This document shows, piece after piece, positions 50,295 to 62,329 of a stretch of DNA of 64,000 nt. The notes under the pieces were generated by a model, which searched no databases, was not told where the DNA came from, and saw only the letters and a list, made by a program, of their open reading frames with translations. This stretch comes from Punica granatum (lineage: Eukaryota > Streptophyta > Magnoliopsida > Myrtales > Lythraceae): NCBI RefSeq assembly GCF_007655135.1, contig NC_045127.1:12905001-12969000 (forward strand). Direction: 5' to 3'. The position numbers and the translations under genes were made by a program. Within the stretch, counting starts at the first letter, position 1. Every line of letters starts with the position of its first letter.

Positions 50295-52594
50295 TTAATC
50301 GAGTGGTGAAGGAAGACTTGGAAAAGATCCATCATCAACATTAACAATCACCAATTCCTTCATCTCCTGCTCCAAATCATAGACCTTATCATTCATGCCT
50401 TCTTTCCGATAAGCTTCGATCATCATAGAATAAGTCGTAAAATTCGGTGCAGTTTCCTTCTCCTTCATCCTCTTGAAAACCCGTTCCATCTCTATCAAAT
50501 CCTCTGCCTTTGCACAAGCACTGATAACCGAATTAAAGAATGAAGTATTCTCAGGAATCTCAAACTTTCGAGCCAACTGAACCATACTGACAACCTTGTG
50601 GAACAAACCCGCATTGGCAAAACCGTTAATAAGGCAGCAGAAAGTCTTGGTATCAGCTCTCATTCCCTCAGCCCGCATCTGATCAAATGTGTACTCCATA
50701 TTTTGGGCATCTCCAACATCAGCAAATACCTCAATCACGTTATTGTACGTGGAGGTTGTCCATGGAAACTGAAGCTTTCTCATGTATTCCATCACAGAGG
50801 ACATCTTATCATACATCCTCTTCTTCCCGTATGCCCCAATGAGAATGTTGAAAGTTCGGGTCTCGGGCTCAATACCGAAGTTCCGGAACTTCTCGTACCA
50901 CCTCTCCATGGCCTCGATCTGGCCCTTGTTCCCGAATACACTAAGGATTACGTTCATGGTCCACACATCGGGTTTGCTCTCCTTGCTCCCGAGCATTCCC
51001 GAGAGAACTCTCTCCATCTGGTCATATTTCCCAGCCTTCCCGTAGCCGCTCAGGACTATGTTTTGGGTTACAGTGTTTGGAACGATCAACCTCTCAGCCA
51101 TTTCCTCATATAGTGACTCAACCAAATCGAAGCGTGAAGAATCGACACAGACCTTGATCAGGGTGCTGTAGGTGAAGACATCTGGTTGGGAATTAGGGAG
51201 GGCTTTCATTTCGTTGAGGATAGAGAAGGCTTCATCAATGAGATTGTTTCTGCAATAGGCTGCGAGTAGGGCTGTGTAAAGTTCAGGAGTGGGCCCGCAT
51301 CCTTCTTCAAGCATTGTATCAAAGAGCTGACGGGCCCGGGCAGGTTGCCTGGATTTCCCGAGCAGGACAAGGAGTTTCATGTAGGTGCCTTCTTTTGGGT
51401 AATAAAAGGGCTGCTCTCTAAGCATCTCAAATACCTAAAAGATCAAGAAGTTGACCCGCCATTAGATCCAGATAACACCTATGACTCTCACCACCAAAAT
51501 AAGCTAGTCATTAAGAAACATGGAGCAAAGGTGAATTAAAGGGCCCCAGGACCAATATAACAAAGCATGAGATAAGTCGGCAAGATATGTTAAGCTGCCA
51601 CTGCATTGTAACTTGAGCTCCGCTATCTCACCAGGAAGTATATGCTGAATAGTACATTAGAAGTTCTAGAAAGACCAAAAACATACTCAACAAAACAAAG
51701 AAGCACAAAACCAATCTGCAAGCAAGATATTGCAAAACAAGAAACAAACCTTTGTTGATCAACCCGAGCAACAAAAGATCGATAACAAAAAACACAGCAA
51801 TGATGTTTCAATTTGCACCCCTATAGGAGCAGTCCTACATCCCAACATCCAGTACATTTCTTGACTGCTACAAACACAACAGATAGAATGGTATCAATCA
51901 ATTTCATCTCAATGTTTCTGCACCCAGGCCTTCGCTCGGAAACCAACAAGCTACAAAACTCCAGACTCCGAACAGCCCAACTGAGCCGAACTTGAAATTT
52001 ACTATCTTTACACAGAAATCCTCACACTGTTCATCCAAATCGAAATAAACAGTTAATCAAAACCCGAAATTAAGTACCTTTTTCAAGAGGAAGGCAAGCT
52101 ATTGCTCAAGAATTCAAACAGACCGACCAAACAAAAACCCCCAAAAACCGAAAATTTACCCTCTTAAGTCAGAGATTCACTGGCTATTCACCAGAAAGTA
52201 CGAGGAAGAGATAAGGGTTTTCGCTAACCTCAAGAGCCTCCTGCCACTGCTTCTTGCTGATGCGGTCAGCTAAGGCTTCAGTGACGGTATTAACCCAGGC
52301 CTTGGCACTGCTTTTGCGGTCGAGCTTCTTCTTCACATTCTTCAGCGGCGCCTTCCTGCTGGTCCCGGGGACTGATGTCTCTGAGATTCCTGGGAACTCC
52401 CCCTCCTTCCAGTGCCTCCTCTTGGGGCCCGTCGGAGATGGCGGGGCCGCAACCTTCTTCCTCACAGGCGCCGCGAATGCGCAGAGGATTGGTGGCCTCG
52501 TGGGGGTGAAGACGGCGGATGCACTGTTGGGGTGGTGGTTGAGCGGAGAGGGGTGGAGAGGTGAGGAGAAGGAGAGGCAAGCCGACGACGCCAT
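50295..52594 (-). CDS. Chloroplast-type PPR protein, EMB2750/At3g06430-like (two exons, 501 aa)
   Basis: A P-class pentatricopeptide repeat protein that should bind plastid RNA. Exon 1 is 52594-52229 and exon 2 is 51434-50295, with a 794-base intron between (donor CTTGAG/GTTAGC, acceptor TTTTAG/GTATTT on the minus strand). The join is phase 0 and gives ...QEALE-VFEMLREQ. Residues 1 to about 55 are rich in Ser, Pro and Ala with few acidic residues, as in a transit peptide. From about residue 100 there are roughly ten tandem 35-residue PPR motifs, e.g. ELYTALLAAYCRNNLIDEA and RTFNILIGAYGKKRMYDKM. From memory of the family, Arabidopsis At3g06430 (EMB2750, PPR2), needed for embryo development, is the closest named relative; orthology is an inference. 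No stop or shift. Confidence 0.93.
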
Positions 52595-54262
52595 CGGAGG
52601 TTTCTGTAGTGAAATGATAGTGAGCCGAGTCCCTCGGCAGCTCTGCTCTGGAAGTGGTGTCGCGATATGGCAGTTCTGCCCTTCGAGTCTTGTCTTATTG
52701 ACGGTTTTACCCCTGCCGATATCTTTCTCACATCGTAGTATAACTCGTTTAGATATTTTTGAAATTATCGTAATATAATTAGATAGATATTATGAATTTG
52801 CCCCAAAAATATATATATATATATATATATATAATTAGATCTTTGTAGGAGTTATCCATTGAAGTATACGCCTTTAAGATGATCAAGAGGGTAGAGATCA
52901 CCAAAGCCTTTTGTATTGTTGGGGAGATATGTTCGAATTTAAGGCGATAACGATAGGATTTGACTTGTTAATTTTGTTAGTTGCGAACTTTATTAGTTTT
53001 TGGATTTTGTCAATAGAATAATCAAATAAACACGGTTGGATTTAATTTGACTTATTAACACTATTGCGTCACTTTTGTGTTATAACGTTGGTTCTCTTAT
53101 TTTTGGCAGTTGAATTCTTAAATGCTACAACAGTTTTATCTGAATTTGACTTATTGAAATTGGGGAAGTATTCCATTTTGATGGTTCATGTTCACTCATG
53201 AAATGGGGGATTATTTTTTTTTTTCGAAATTTATGTTGTAACATCAATTTACTTCTTTTGTGCTCGTGACTACTTTGCGTTTGAAAGGTGACTATTCCAA
53301 GTGATGATCGGTGTTAATTTTACTAAGTGTGATGAAAGAGTCGATTAATTATTAAATTTCAAATTAGTCCGTTTATTTTACCAAATTATAGAAAGTAACA
53401 TTATATGATAGACTTACATGATTTGGATGATAGAAAATAATTCTTTTATTATCATGAGCATGGAAACTTATCTCATTTAGTTTCTTGAAGTTTTTATAAT
53501 TTATTTAATGTTTAACGTAATATTAAACGATATGACACCATATAAGTAAATTTTGTTAATATCAATGTTCCAATTAAACTTGAAAACTTCAGGAAATTAA
53601 TTAAAACAAACCTCTTAATAGAAGCATATACGGCCATAAAGGAAAAAATGAGATCCTGTTGGTTCATTCTTTCCCTTCCTTGCTCTCCTTTCCTTTCCCT
53701 CCTTATATAATTGATCCACATAAATACCTTTTAGATTTTGTAAGCTAATTATATTTCACCGAAAGATGAAATTTTATCTCTTTTAGGCTGTTTACACTTG
53801 AGTCGAGAGTCATATGTCATCCAATATCTAATATATGTATTTATTGATTTTACTAATAACAAAGATGATAAATCATAATTGTCAACAATAACTTTCCATT
53901 TCTTATGGGTGAAGCTCTCTCTTGTGGTTGAATGAGAAGCCGCTCAATACTGAGTTGAGGGTTTGGAAATTCAAGCAACGGTGTTAATTATCCCAATCTA
54001 TTGTTCAATTATTATATATGAGACAAATGGCCAGTGCAAGCGCGGGCTAGAATTATTGTTAATAAGTTCTTTCATTATAACTTCTACAAAAGTAATTTTG
54101 CTTATTCTCCTATATATCTATAGTATTTTATGGATGCAATCTCCTTAATTAGTTTATTGATCTCAGTACTCAAACGATTGTAAGAATATATCAATTCTCC
54201 ATAATTCAAAAAATCTCAATTGAATGTATTTTTTTTCCGTGCATCCAATAAAAAAATATATA
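52595..54262. other. Intergenic DNA upstream of the PPR gene
   Basis: Includes the PPR promoter region next to 52595. A TA dinucleotide run lies at about 52810-52833. The rest is AT-rich with no recognisable gene or repeat family. Confidence 0.5.
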
Positions 54263-54270
54263 CCAATTAC

Positions 54271-56182
54271 TAGGAGTGATCGGTTCTGGGTACCCTATTT
54301 TTTATCGGCTCCAAGATTTTCGAACCGAACCCTACTTTGTTGAATTTTGGAACCGGAACTTACCCGGAACTTGTATTATACCACAGGTTCTGGGTACCCT
54401 ATTGGAACCTGTAAATTTTTTTGTCTAACTCAATCAAACAACAAAGATCGTTGAACAAGAGAGATCCCTAAATATCCATTTGAAAAAAGATATGAATATA
54501 GTCGATAAGGCGGAGCCTGCTGAAGGAAGGGCGCTAACGCGCCCCTGCAATCTTTATAAAGCAACAAGACCAGAGTAGTCAAAGAGACTGCCCCCGCAAC
54601 GGGCAGTTGATCATAAAAAAAAATAGAGTTGAAGCCAGGGGCCTAACCGCCAACACAAGCCCCTTACAAAATGTTTGTTCCAGAATTAAAAGAACTTCGA
54701 AAATAGATAGATGAACTTATGACTTCCTCTAGATCAGTGCAAAGCAGACTATTTGATCCAATTCGTCATGCCAAAACTTGCGTAATTGAAACAAATGCAC
54801 ATGCTCATGTACCAGGACAAACAACGGCCATGGAACAGGACAAGACCTAATATATGGAGCCGATTCATTCAAGTAACTAATTACTACTCTTCAACTGCAT
54901 AAAAGCTTTAACAAGATGTAAGAACTCGTGAGACGAATGGATTCGTACCGGAGGATGGCCAGAGGAACTGCTTACTGTTTCTCCTTCAGACTAGCACGCT
55001 TGATCAAGAGCACTACAGCTCCATAAACATGCAGTCAGAAGCATCTAACCCTAGCATACGCGTAATTCAAAATAGAACTAAAACACTTATCAGGTAAAGA
55101 CAGAGAGACACTCCATTGAATTAAACTTGCAAATCACTACGTACGAGCTAAATACACCAATGGCCAAATTTCCACACTAAAAATCAGCTCCACACCACAG
55201 CCCTAACCAAGGTATCTAAGGCAAATGGACAAGCATTTCCTTCCACGGCCACAACATAAGCAATTAGAAGTAGAAACCCTCGAAGAAAGAGTGATTGCAA
55301 AGCACTACGCAGAGTTACTCTCCCTCAAAATGACCACGAAAATATCAGAGCTCAGCTCCAAAGTCCTAGCCGAAGCATCTTTTAAAGCACAATCAGCTGA
55401 ACATTTCCTTCCGTAACCAATCGATCACAAACAAGTCTAGAGTACGAGCAAAGGACAAGAGGAAGGAGAGAGGGAGCGAGTTTTTGACCGTCTTCTTCGG
55501 GCACATGGACGTGGAGGAAAAGGAGCTTGAAGCCGAATGTGTTGGAGCGGACGATCTTCTGGAGAGTCTACTCGAAAGCACCTCTACTGCTGATGGAAGC
55601 GTGCGGGTAGCCCTTGATCATCGACTGGTTCACCCCTACCATTATCCGCGTCGCCTCGCCCTCCACCATCTCTCTTCTCTTTCTCTTTCTGTTGACTCTC
55701 TGACAGAACTGAAACTTCACCGGATTGATCGGATTTGGAGAGTCAGAAACGGAGGGGACTGGGCATGTCTCGTTCCCAACTAGATCCCTAATTCCTACTA
55801 GTTGAGAGGTCCGCCTAACAGGATAACCTTCATGGGGAGCGAAGCTCCCCTATGCTGGCGACCGTCAAGCCGATTCTCAGCACGGCGAAGAAAATAAGAC
55901 CTTAGTACGAATCAAGCACATTAGGGATTTCGAAGCTTAGCTCAGACACATCCACAAGGTTAAACCTTACTCTTTTTTTTTTTAATAATATCATCCGGTT
56001 ACAATTCTTTATCCGGTTCTAGGTACCCTGTAAGTAGGAAACGGAACCGGAATAGAAAATCACCGGTTCTCAATTTTCCTACCCAGACCCTACCTTGTTT
56101 CTAATTTGAACTACCCATAATCTATCCATTATGGTAGGATCCAACCGGTTTCAATTCTACCATGTACCCATGCACACTCCTA
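54271..56182. mobile_element. hAT-like DNA transposon carrying a captured gene fragment
   Basis: 1912 bases bounded by a perfect 8-bp duplication CCAATTAC (54263-54270 and 56183-56190), with terminal inverted repeats TAGGAGTG...CACTCCTA. Both features are hallmarks of the hAT superfamily. Subterminal regions on both sides are rich in GGTTCTGGGTACCCT and CCGGTTC-type words. No transposase is present, so it is non-autonomous. The core holds exon 1 of a universal stress protein gene on the minus strand and a segment near 54485-54660 that looks unrelated to either. Confidence 0.85.
55489..55669 (-). pseudogene. Universal stress protein (UspA-like), exon 1 with internal stop
   Basis: On the minus strand an ATG at 55669-55667 opens a 60-codon exon. 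Its residues match the start of plant UspA-domain proteins of the PHOS32/34 type: ATRIMVGVN, IKGYPHASISS, TLQKIVRSNT, FKLLFLHVHVP. The exon ends GAC G before a GTCAAA donor, where the family usually has an intron. Codon 34, normally Trp in AFEWTLQK, is TAG (55570-55568). No later exon is recognisable. A pyrimidine-rich leader lies upstream, so the donor gene's 5' UTR seems to have been copied too. It lies inside the hAT-like element. Confidence 0.85.
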
Positions 56183-56190
56183 CCAATTAC

Positions 56191-57805
56191 CATATATATA
56201 ATTGTATTTTCTTAGATATTTCACCAGTTGTCTGAATCAAAATTTTGGTCTCTACTTCATATAAAATCATCTCCCTCTAATTTATATACAATATAATTTA
56301 CGTACCTCAAAATAATGACGATTCCAATATCTTTTGATTTCTACAGTTGCTGAAAAACTTTCTTACTCGAATTTCCCTATATATCAAGAGAGATCATGGA
56401 GCCAAAAAATGGGTTTTTTTTTTAATATAATACTCCATTAAGTCCATAATAATCAAATTCAATTTGCTATAAATAATCATAAATATATGATTTATGACTT
56501 TTCAATTTTCATAAGTCTTTTCGGCTTCCAGAGCCAAGGTGGCAACACGATATAGTGCCAATTGTCATTGCCTCGTCGGTGGTGACACGAAAAGTCTTGC
56601 AACCAGAGACATACTTCGTCCTATGTGGTTCATTTTTGGCGTGTCACTCCGATTTTTATTATTTTACATAGAAGATTATATATAGATTCTCAAGTCATAA
56701 TTATGACGTCAATATCACTGCTAATACGACAGTATCATGTCTATCAGTGTACACATATAAAGGTTACGCATGGCAAAATCAAGACAGGTTCTGCCCCATG
56801 GGGTTATTGCTTTCCCCCATCATAAATAAGAAAACAAAAGTACTTATAGATTTATATTATGAGTGAGCTGTCGTATCCTACCTTACTTATAACTAGGGGC
56901 AGTCCCGCATGCTGCTGCGGATTGGAAATTTTGTTTTTAACTTTTTGATTCATCACAATGGGTATAATAATCAATATAGTGTAATACTTATTTGTAAAAA
57001 TTATGAACTCGCTATTAATAGAAAATAATTCATTTTTTTTAAGATGATATAATGTTATCATATATGATATCATTTTTCTTTTGATTTCATGGAATTTGTT
57101 TTGAATCTCTATGGGTTGATTCTTGAATGTAAAGTTTATAGTTTTGCCCTTAAAAAGAGAGGTACAAATAAGATTTAAAAATAATATTAAGTAAAGAAAG
57201 ACATAATCAACTTTAAGGAAATGAAAATCTTTGTATTTTATAGATATATGAAAATAAATTAACAACGAAATTAATTTTCATCATCGGCTCTTCTCATATG
57301 GATAAAGGGAGAAAAAGTATTACCTGTAAAAAAAATGTGTTTAATTAGTATAATTTCTTAAGAAAGATGCAATATGGACAAAGAAAGTCTGTGTCTATGA
57401 ATTAATATTCATAAAAAAAATAAAGTATACAATATATGTATAACTCTTCACAAAAAGGTAAAATAGATAGAGAGAATAGAGAGAAAAATTTATACCCCAT
57501 ATAGGCATAAAATATCACATTATATTTTTTAAAACTTGTCAACATAATGATTGGTCATTTGACTTGGTGGATCAATTAGATTACAGTTTACACAACTAAC
57601 TTGTTGGGCCAAATTAAAAATATTGGACAAAGAAGGAAAAATTTTTTTAAAAAAAAAAGAGAGGAAAAATGTTTCACACCCACAAACTAAAATTTGAAAA
57701 AAATACTGCATAAATCGTAATTTGTATATCTAGTACATCTAGTACAAAATCTCTTTTAATTTTTTTAAATAAAAGTTGGGGTAAAAGTATTTTTTTGGAA
57801 ATAGT
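56191..57805. other. AT-rich intergenic DNA
   Basis: No gene. A phrase AACTAGGGGCAGTCCCGCATG at about 56891-56911 recalls the GTGCAGCCCCGTGCC motif of the tandem units at 1411 and may mark the edge of an old repeat. Several A and T runs. Open frames such as 56852-57265 (minus) are low-complexity. Confidence 0.45.
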
Positions 57806-58434
57806 CTATAATAATCGAATCATTTTACATAATGCGTCGACCGAATTACATGATATCTTACACGAGTCAGATTTGGAAACACTAAAAAGGCGTAACTTTT
57901 CGACCTAATGTTCGGATCATTTGGCATAATAATCGACCGAATTACATGGAATCTTATTGCTTTCAGATTTGAAAATGCTAAAAGGGCTTAATTCGTCGAC
58001 CTTACGATCGGATCTTTTCGTATAATGTGTGATCAATTACGTGGTACTTATTCGGATTGGATTTGAAAACGCTAAAAAGAGGGAGAAATTTTAGAAATAA
58101 AAATTACAAAAAAAAAGGTTTATGGTAGGATCATTTGGCGTAAGATGTTGATTGGATTACATGGTATCTTATTAGGCTTAGATCTGAACAAGAAAAATGT
58201 GTAATGTTGCGACCTAATGATGAAATCATTAGGCATTAACACGTTAACTGAATTATGTGAAATTTTATTGACGTAGGATATAAAATCACTAAAAATGCGT
58301 AGAGCGTCTATTTTCCGATCGAATATTTTGATATAGCGTATAAATCGAATTATATGGTACATTTTCTAGATTGAATTTGAAAACTCAAAAAAAAGAGAGA
58401 AAATTTAAAATTCCAAGAATTACAAAAAAAAAAA
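57806..58434. repeat. Higher-order tandem repeat, 311-bp units of ~96-bp subunits
   Basis: A phrase of the type GACCGAATTACATGG recurs at 57839, 57935, 58031, 58150, 58246 and 58342. Spacings are 96, 96, 119, 96 and 96. The extra 23 bases in the third interval belong to an A-rich tail (GAGAAATTTTAGAAATAAAA-like) that recurs at about 58398-58432. So there are two units of 311 bases, each made of three subunits plus tail. Subunits also share TTTGAAAAYGCTAAAAAG and CGACCTAATG-like words. They have diverged clearly, so the array is old. Confidence 0.85.
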
Positions 58435-58688
58435 AGGAATGGGGGGCCGCGAGTGGGAAAAATACCCACTCGCCCCCGGAGACAGACGGACCTATAATCA
58501 TTATTTAGATAATGGTTTGGACAAAGTGAGAAATAGTATTAAGTACAATTAAAAATTAACAGGCAAATAGAACAAAATATACTCATGTCTATTTTTCTTT
58601 GTTTTTTAATATGTATATATATATATATAATAAACGAGAGCTGAGACAATATACGTGAATAAAAGGGTTACAACATATACGTATAAAG
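58435..58688. other. Spacer with a strong hairpin
   Basis: At about 58449-58473 GCGAGTGGG and CCCACTCGC flank a 7-base loop (AAAAATA), and G and C runs outside extend the stem across a 2-base bulge. Beyond it the DNA is AT-rich, with a TA run at about 58615-58629. Confidence 0.6.
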
Positions 58689-59724
58689 TAGGGGTGTGCA
58701 CGGATATTAAATATATCCGGAATCGATAAGGATTTATCTGGTAAAGTAGGTTCTGAGTATATACAATTAAAATTAAGGAAGAATCTAGGTACTAATTTCA
58801 GGAGTCGGTGAAAATCAGCTCCGATTCCATTGCACAGCATACCCGAAACCAGAACTGGGACCTGGAATCTGTTCTTACTTTGGTATTATTTGTATATGTT
58901 ATTATGTTATTTTATTGTTTTTTAGATGGTAAATTTGCAAAAGAAAAAATAGAAAAAAACAAACCCTAATAACCTCCATCGTTTGCTCACTCCATCGTCA
59001 CTCCTTCCATCGCTTGCTTCGCCTCGATTTTCAGCAGGCTCTCCATCCATCGTTGCCCCTTCCTCTCCCTTCCCTTCCACCTCCCGATTCCGTCATTTCA
59101 AGGCTCCACCCACTCTTTTATTTCAGTGGCTCTACTCCAACCGATTCCACCTCCCGATATTGTCGTCTCCAATTCTCTTCCATTAGCATTCGCAATCAAC
59201 CGCGACCTACTGCTGCTTCCGATGCCCAGCTGCTTAAATCGTCTAGTCCAGCCGCTACCAGTACCAGCTAATGTTGCTCAGGGTGGCTACTGTCGCTGCT
59301 GCTTGTTCCCGTGCCCTGCTCTATCGTGAGCAATTGCGTCTGCCTCGAGCCCTTCCACGAGCCTCTGTTGCTGTTGAAGTGCTGACCTCGAGGCTCAAGT
59401 TGTTCCCGGTGCTGCCTACTGCCACTGCCTTTCCACGATCGTTTGCCTTTTCGACTTCCTTATTTTTTTTGCAATTTTACTCTTGTTGTATATGATTTTC
59501 AGTTTTGTGGATGGATTTTCCATGTCATGGATGCAAATCAGCTATTTTGTTTGTTTGAAGTGGAAAAAAATTACAATTTTCAATAGGATATTCGAAATCT
59601 GTGAAATAGTACAAGTTCCGGATAAATTTCAGAACTAGGTATTTTAGTTCCAAAATTTTAGGACCGATCCGGTAGATAGATCCAGGTATAAGAAAAAAAT
59701 ATACCCGGACTCTACACACCCCTA
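58689..59724. mobile_element. hAT-like element with GC-rich core
   Basis: 1036 bases with terminal inverted repeats TAGGGGTGTGCACGGATA on the left and, inverted on the right, TAGGGGTGTGTAGAGTCCGG. Subterminal CCGGATAAATTTCAG-like and TATCCGG words are typical of this group. The 8-base flanks (GTATAAAG, CCTACAAG) match poorly, so no duplication can be claimed. The core (58980-59470) is C-rich with several overlapping open frames on the plus strand but no family motif. No transposase. Confidence 0.65.
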
Positions 59725-60427
59725 CCTACAAGAACAGAAATGACATTTTAAGGTTGATATTTGGCTCAAACTTGAATGCCATGATCAAGGTTACATATGG
59801 CAATAATTCATGCTTCTTTTTTGCTCTATTTTTTTTTACCCAAAAAAAAAAAATAGAGAGATCAAAGGATAAAGAAAACAAATTAAGTCTAAATTTTAGG
59901 CAAAAGCCAGCTGTTCTTCTTTTTTTTTTTCTTTCGAACGTTGTTCTAATATTAATAGCCTACATTTCGGTGTGAACCTTAGTATTCGAAAGCCCCAATC
60001 AAATCCCGACTAATTCAGTTCAGCATCGGCTCAATAAGGGGTAAAGTTTCACAGCGTGAATTTTCTATATTCACAGTGATTCGAACTTGAAATCTTATTT
60101 AAATAAAATAAGTGTCGAACTGCTTAAACTAGTATACGTTGGTATTGACAGCCTACTTTTATTTAGTATGGAATGAGCAAACTCAATTTAATTAATTATT
60201 ATTATGTTACATTATTTTGCTTTGACCTTGTAACATTTTGCATTACAGTTGTGTTAATTCATTAAGTTTCTATATACATATATTATATGGAACAAGGCAT
60301 ACAAATGCATGTGAAGTTGTCGGGGGAAAAACATCGGAAGTTGGAAGTGGAAAATTATGTCAAATACGCGTCTAATGCAAAAAAAGTATCTTGCATTTCT
60401 TATTATTACTTTTTTCACTTAATCTGC
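59725..60427. other. AT-rich intergenic DNA
   Basis: No gene or repeat family recognised. Poly-T and poly-A runs at 59826-59853 and 59922-59931 create short open frames of low complexity. Confidence 0.45.
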
Positions 60428-60629
60428 TAATACTCTATTTGATTTTACAGTAAAAATCACAAAAATTTTAACTTTAACTTTTAACTCAACACATTACACA
60501 ATAAAAATACATATTTCTCAAGTCAAAAATTTTAATTTTAACTTTAACTTAGCACACTACACAATCATTTGTCATTTTTAATAATTAAAATCAATGTTAC
60601 TTTAACTCTGAAATCAAATGCACTATTAA
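60428..60629. mobile_element. Tourist-like MITE
   Basis: About 200 bases. Left end TAATACTCTATTTGATTTTA; right end, inverted, TAATAGTGCATTTGATTTCA. The interior has two copies of a TTTTAACTTTAACTT...CACACTACACAA phrase. TAA/TTA at both borders fits a PIF/Harbinger target. It resembles the MITE at 20004-20323 in layout. Confidence 0.65.
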
Positions 60630-60970
60630 TTATTTTCTGGAATACAATAGAAGAAATCAAAATTAATCTCGAGTATGAAAATCTCCCATGTCAAGAAAAT
60701 CTGCTGCTATATCACAGACATATTTCTTTGCTAGGCAATTCGAAATCATTGAGAACAGTTTTTTTTTTTTTTGGGCTGAATTCTCCCCTGCCATCAATTT
60801 GATACTGCCAACTTCTTCACAGACAAAAACAGGAAGCTGCCGTTGTCAACTTTGAGAGGCAGGGCATTGAGAAACAATTAGACAAAATTCCTGTGCGTAG
60901 ACGTGTTTTTGTTTTCCTTGGCCCTCTCAAAGAAAAGAGAAAGAAAGAAAGAATACTGGTAGGCCAACAC
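60630..60970. other. Intergenic DNA
   Basis: No gene. A poly-T run at 60761-60772 and GA-rich sequence at 60929-60952. Confidence 0.45.
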
Positions 60971-61566
60971 AAAGGGTGTATTTGCACCTATTTCACCCTT
61001 TGCACCTATTTGGGAAATATATACTTATTGGGAAACTTGACCCAATTTCTAATAACCCCGATATAAAACAACCCGAGATAAAATTTGAATTACCTCAAGA
61101 CGCTTTTACTGGGTTCCAGAAAATTGTTGATAGGAGTTGATCACGTATCAAATAATATGCAAGAACGAATACAAACGGCAATGTATTCCCACCACGTAAT
61201 CGAGCGAGAACCAATCATATTCCACAGAACAAGTACCGACTCACGATCTCTAATGGGAGCACAACCTCGTGCAATTTTCCCAAATCATTCGTCTCTCTAC
61301 TGCATCCTCATGCACGCACAAGACATACAAAATTCATATCCATACATGTGCATATCTGTATCAGCCATATGCTGATTTAATTCGTGCAGCAATTGACCCA
61401 ATCAACGGGTTAATTACAGGGCATAATTACGGGAGTTACATCTTGTTACCGGCAATTGACTATTGGTCAATTCCGTGTTTATTCCACAAGGGAGAGAGTT
61501 GGAATTCCGAACTTGGGTCGGAACAAGTCGGTCAGGTTCCTCATGGGCAGACCAAAAAATTCTACA
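60971..61566 (-). repeat. Probable 3' LTR of a decayed minus-strand copia element
   Basis: On the minus strand TGTAGAATTTTTTGGTC begins at 61566, directly after a purine tract GCGAGTGGGAGA (about 61567-61578), the usual junction of polypurine tract and LTR. The LTR runs toward lower coordinates; its end is not defined, and 60971 is only an estimate. Confidence 0.5.
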
Positions 61567-62329
61567 TCTCCCACTCGCACTTGAGAAACTCACCAAATCG
61601 CATTGTGCTCACAACCATTAGAGAAAGTGGTTCATACAGGTAAATGTACCATATCGACCGTCGAGCTACAAAGAGACAGGGAGCCCTACACTAGAAATTC
61701 GTTAGAGACAGCGTAAAGGTGTCGAGTGTCGACCCTACAAAGATAAGTGTCTCTAGTGATCTGGACCAATTCCAAATCACATCAAGTGCAATATCTCTGA
61801 TCCCTCATAGAGCCGTACTTAACTCTTCTCACTTTTGTATTCACAATTATGTCTAGCTACTCAGACAGCGTCACAATTGGGACGTCCTTGATTACAAAAA
61901 TCAGGATGTGATTGAAAAAGTCATCCCTTCGCCCTCGTATCACTCCACTCAGAATTGACTGCTTGCCCAACAGTGCCCCAGCCGGCCGAATCATTCATGA
62001 CCATAGGTAACACGTCAAAGTAGCAATCATTTACTCCTCATATTATGATACAGTCAAAAGTGACTAAGGGCACTTTCATAAAGGTCATAGACCTTTTATT
62101 TAGGACTCACACAATGATGAAGCATGGATTCATTCATCCATTTCCTAAATAGGTCGCACAAGTGCATGTAGTATGAAATACTTGCTCGCCATCACAGGCA
62201 CCACAGGCGATTGCTCATGTGAGAGAGCCAATCTCAGCCTGTTGACGTACTTATAACTTTTTGTCATGTGCTAATTACCACATTGACAATGCATAATTAA
62301 CAACTCAAAATTAATCATGCATTAATCGA

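Noticed and set aside
50598..51113. 171-codon plus-strand open frame opposite the PPR gene
   Set aside because: Antisense shadow of the PPR exon.
52254..52778. 174-codon plus-strand open frame opposite PPR exon 1
   Set aside because: Antisense of the transit peptide exon and promoter; no motif.
55225..55416. 63-codon plus-strand open frame in the hAT-like element
   Set aside because: Lies in what should be intron 1 of the captured USP fragment on the other strand; no motif.
59014..59271. Open frames in the C-rich core of the second hAT-like element
   Set aside because: Three overlapping frames are all open because of composition; none shows a domain.
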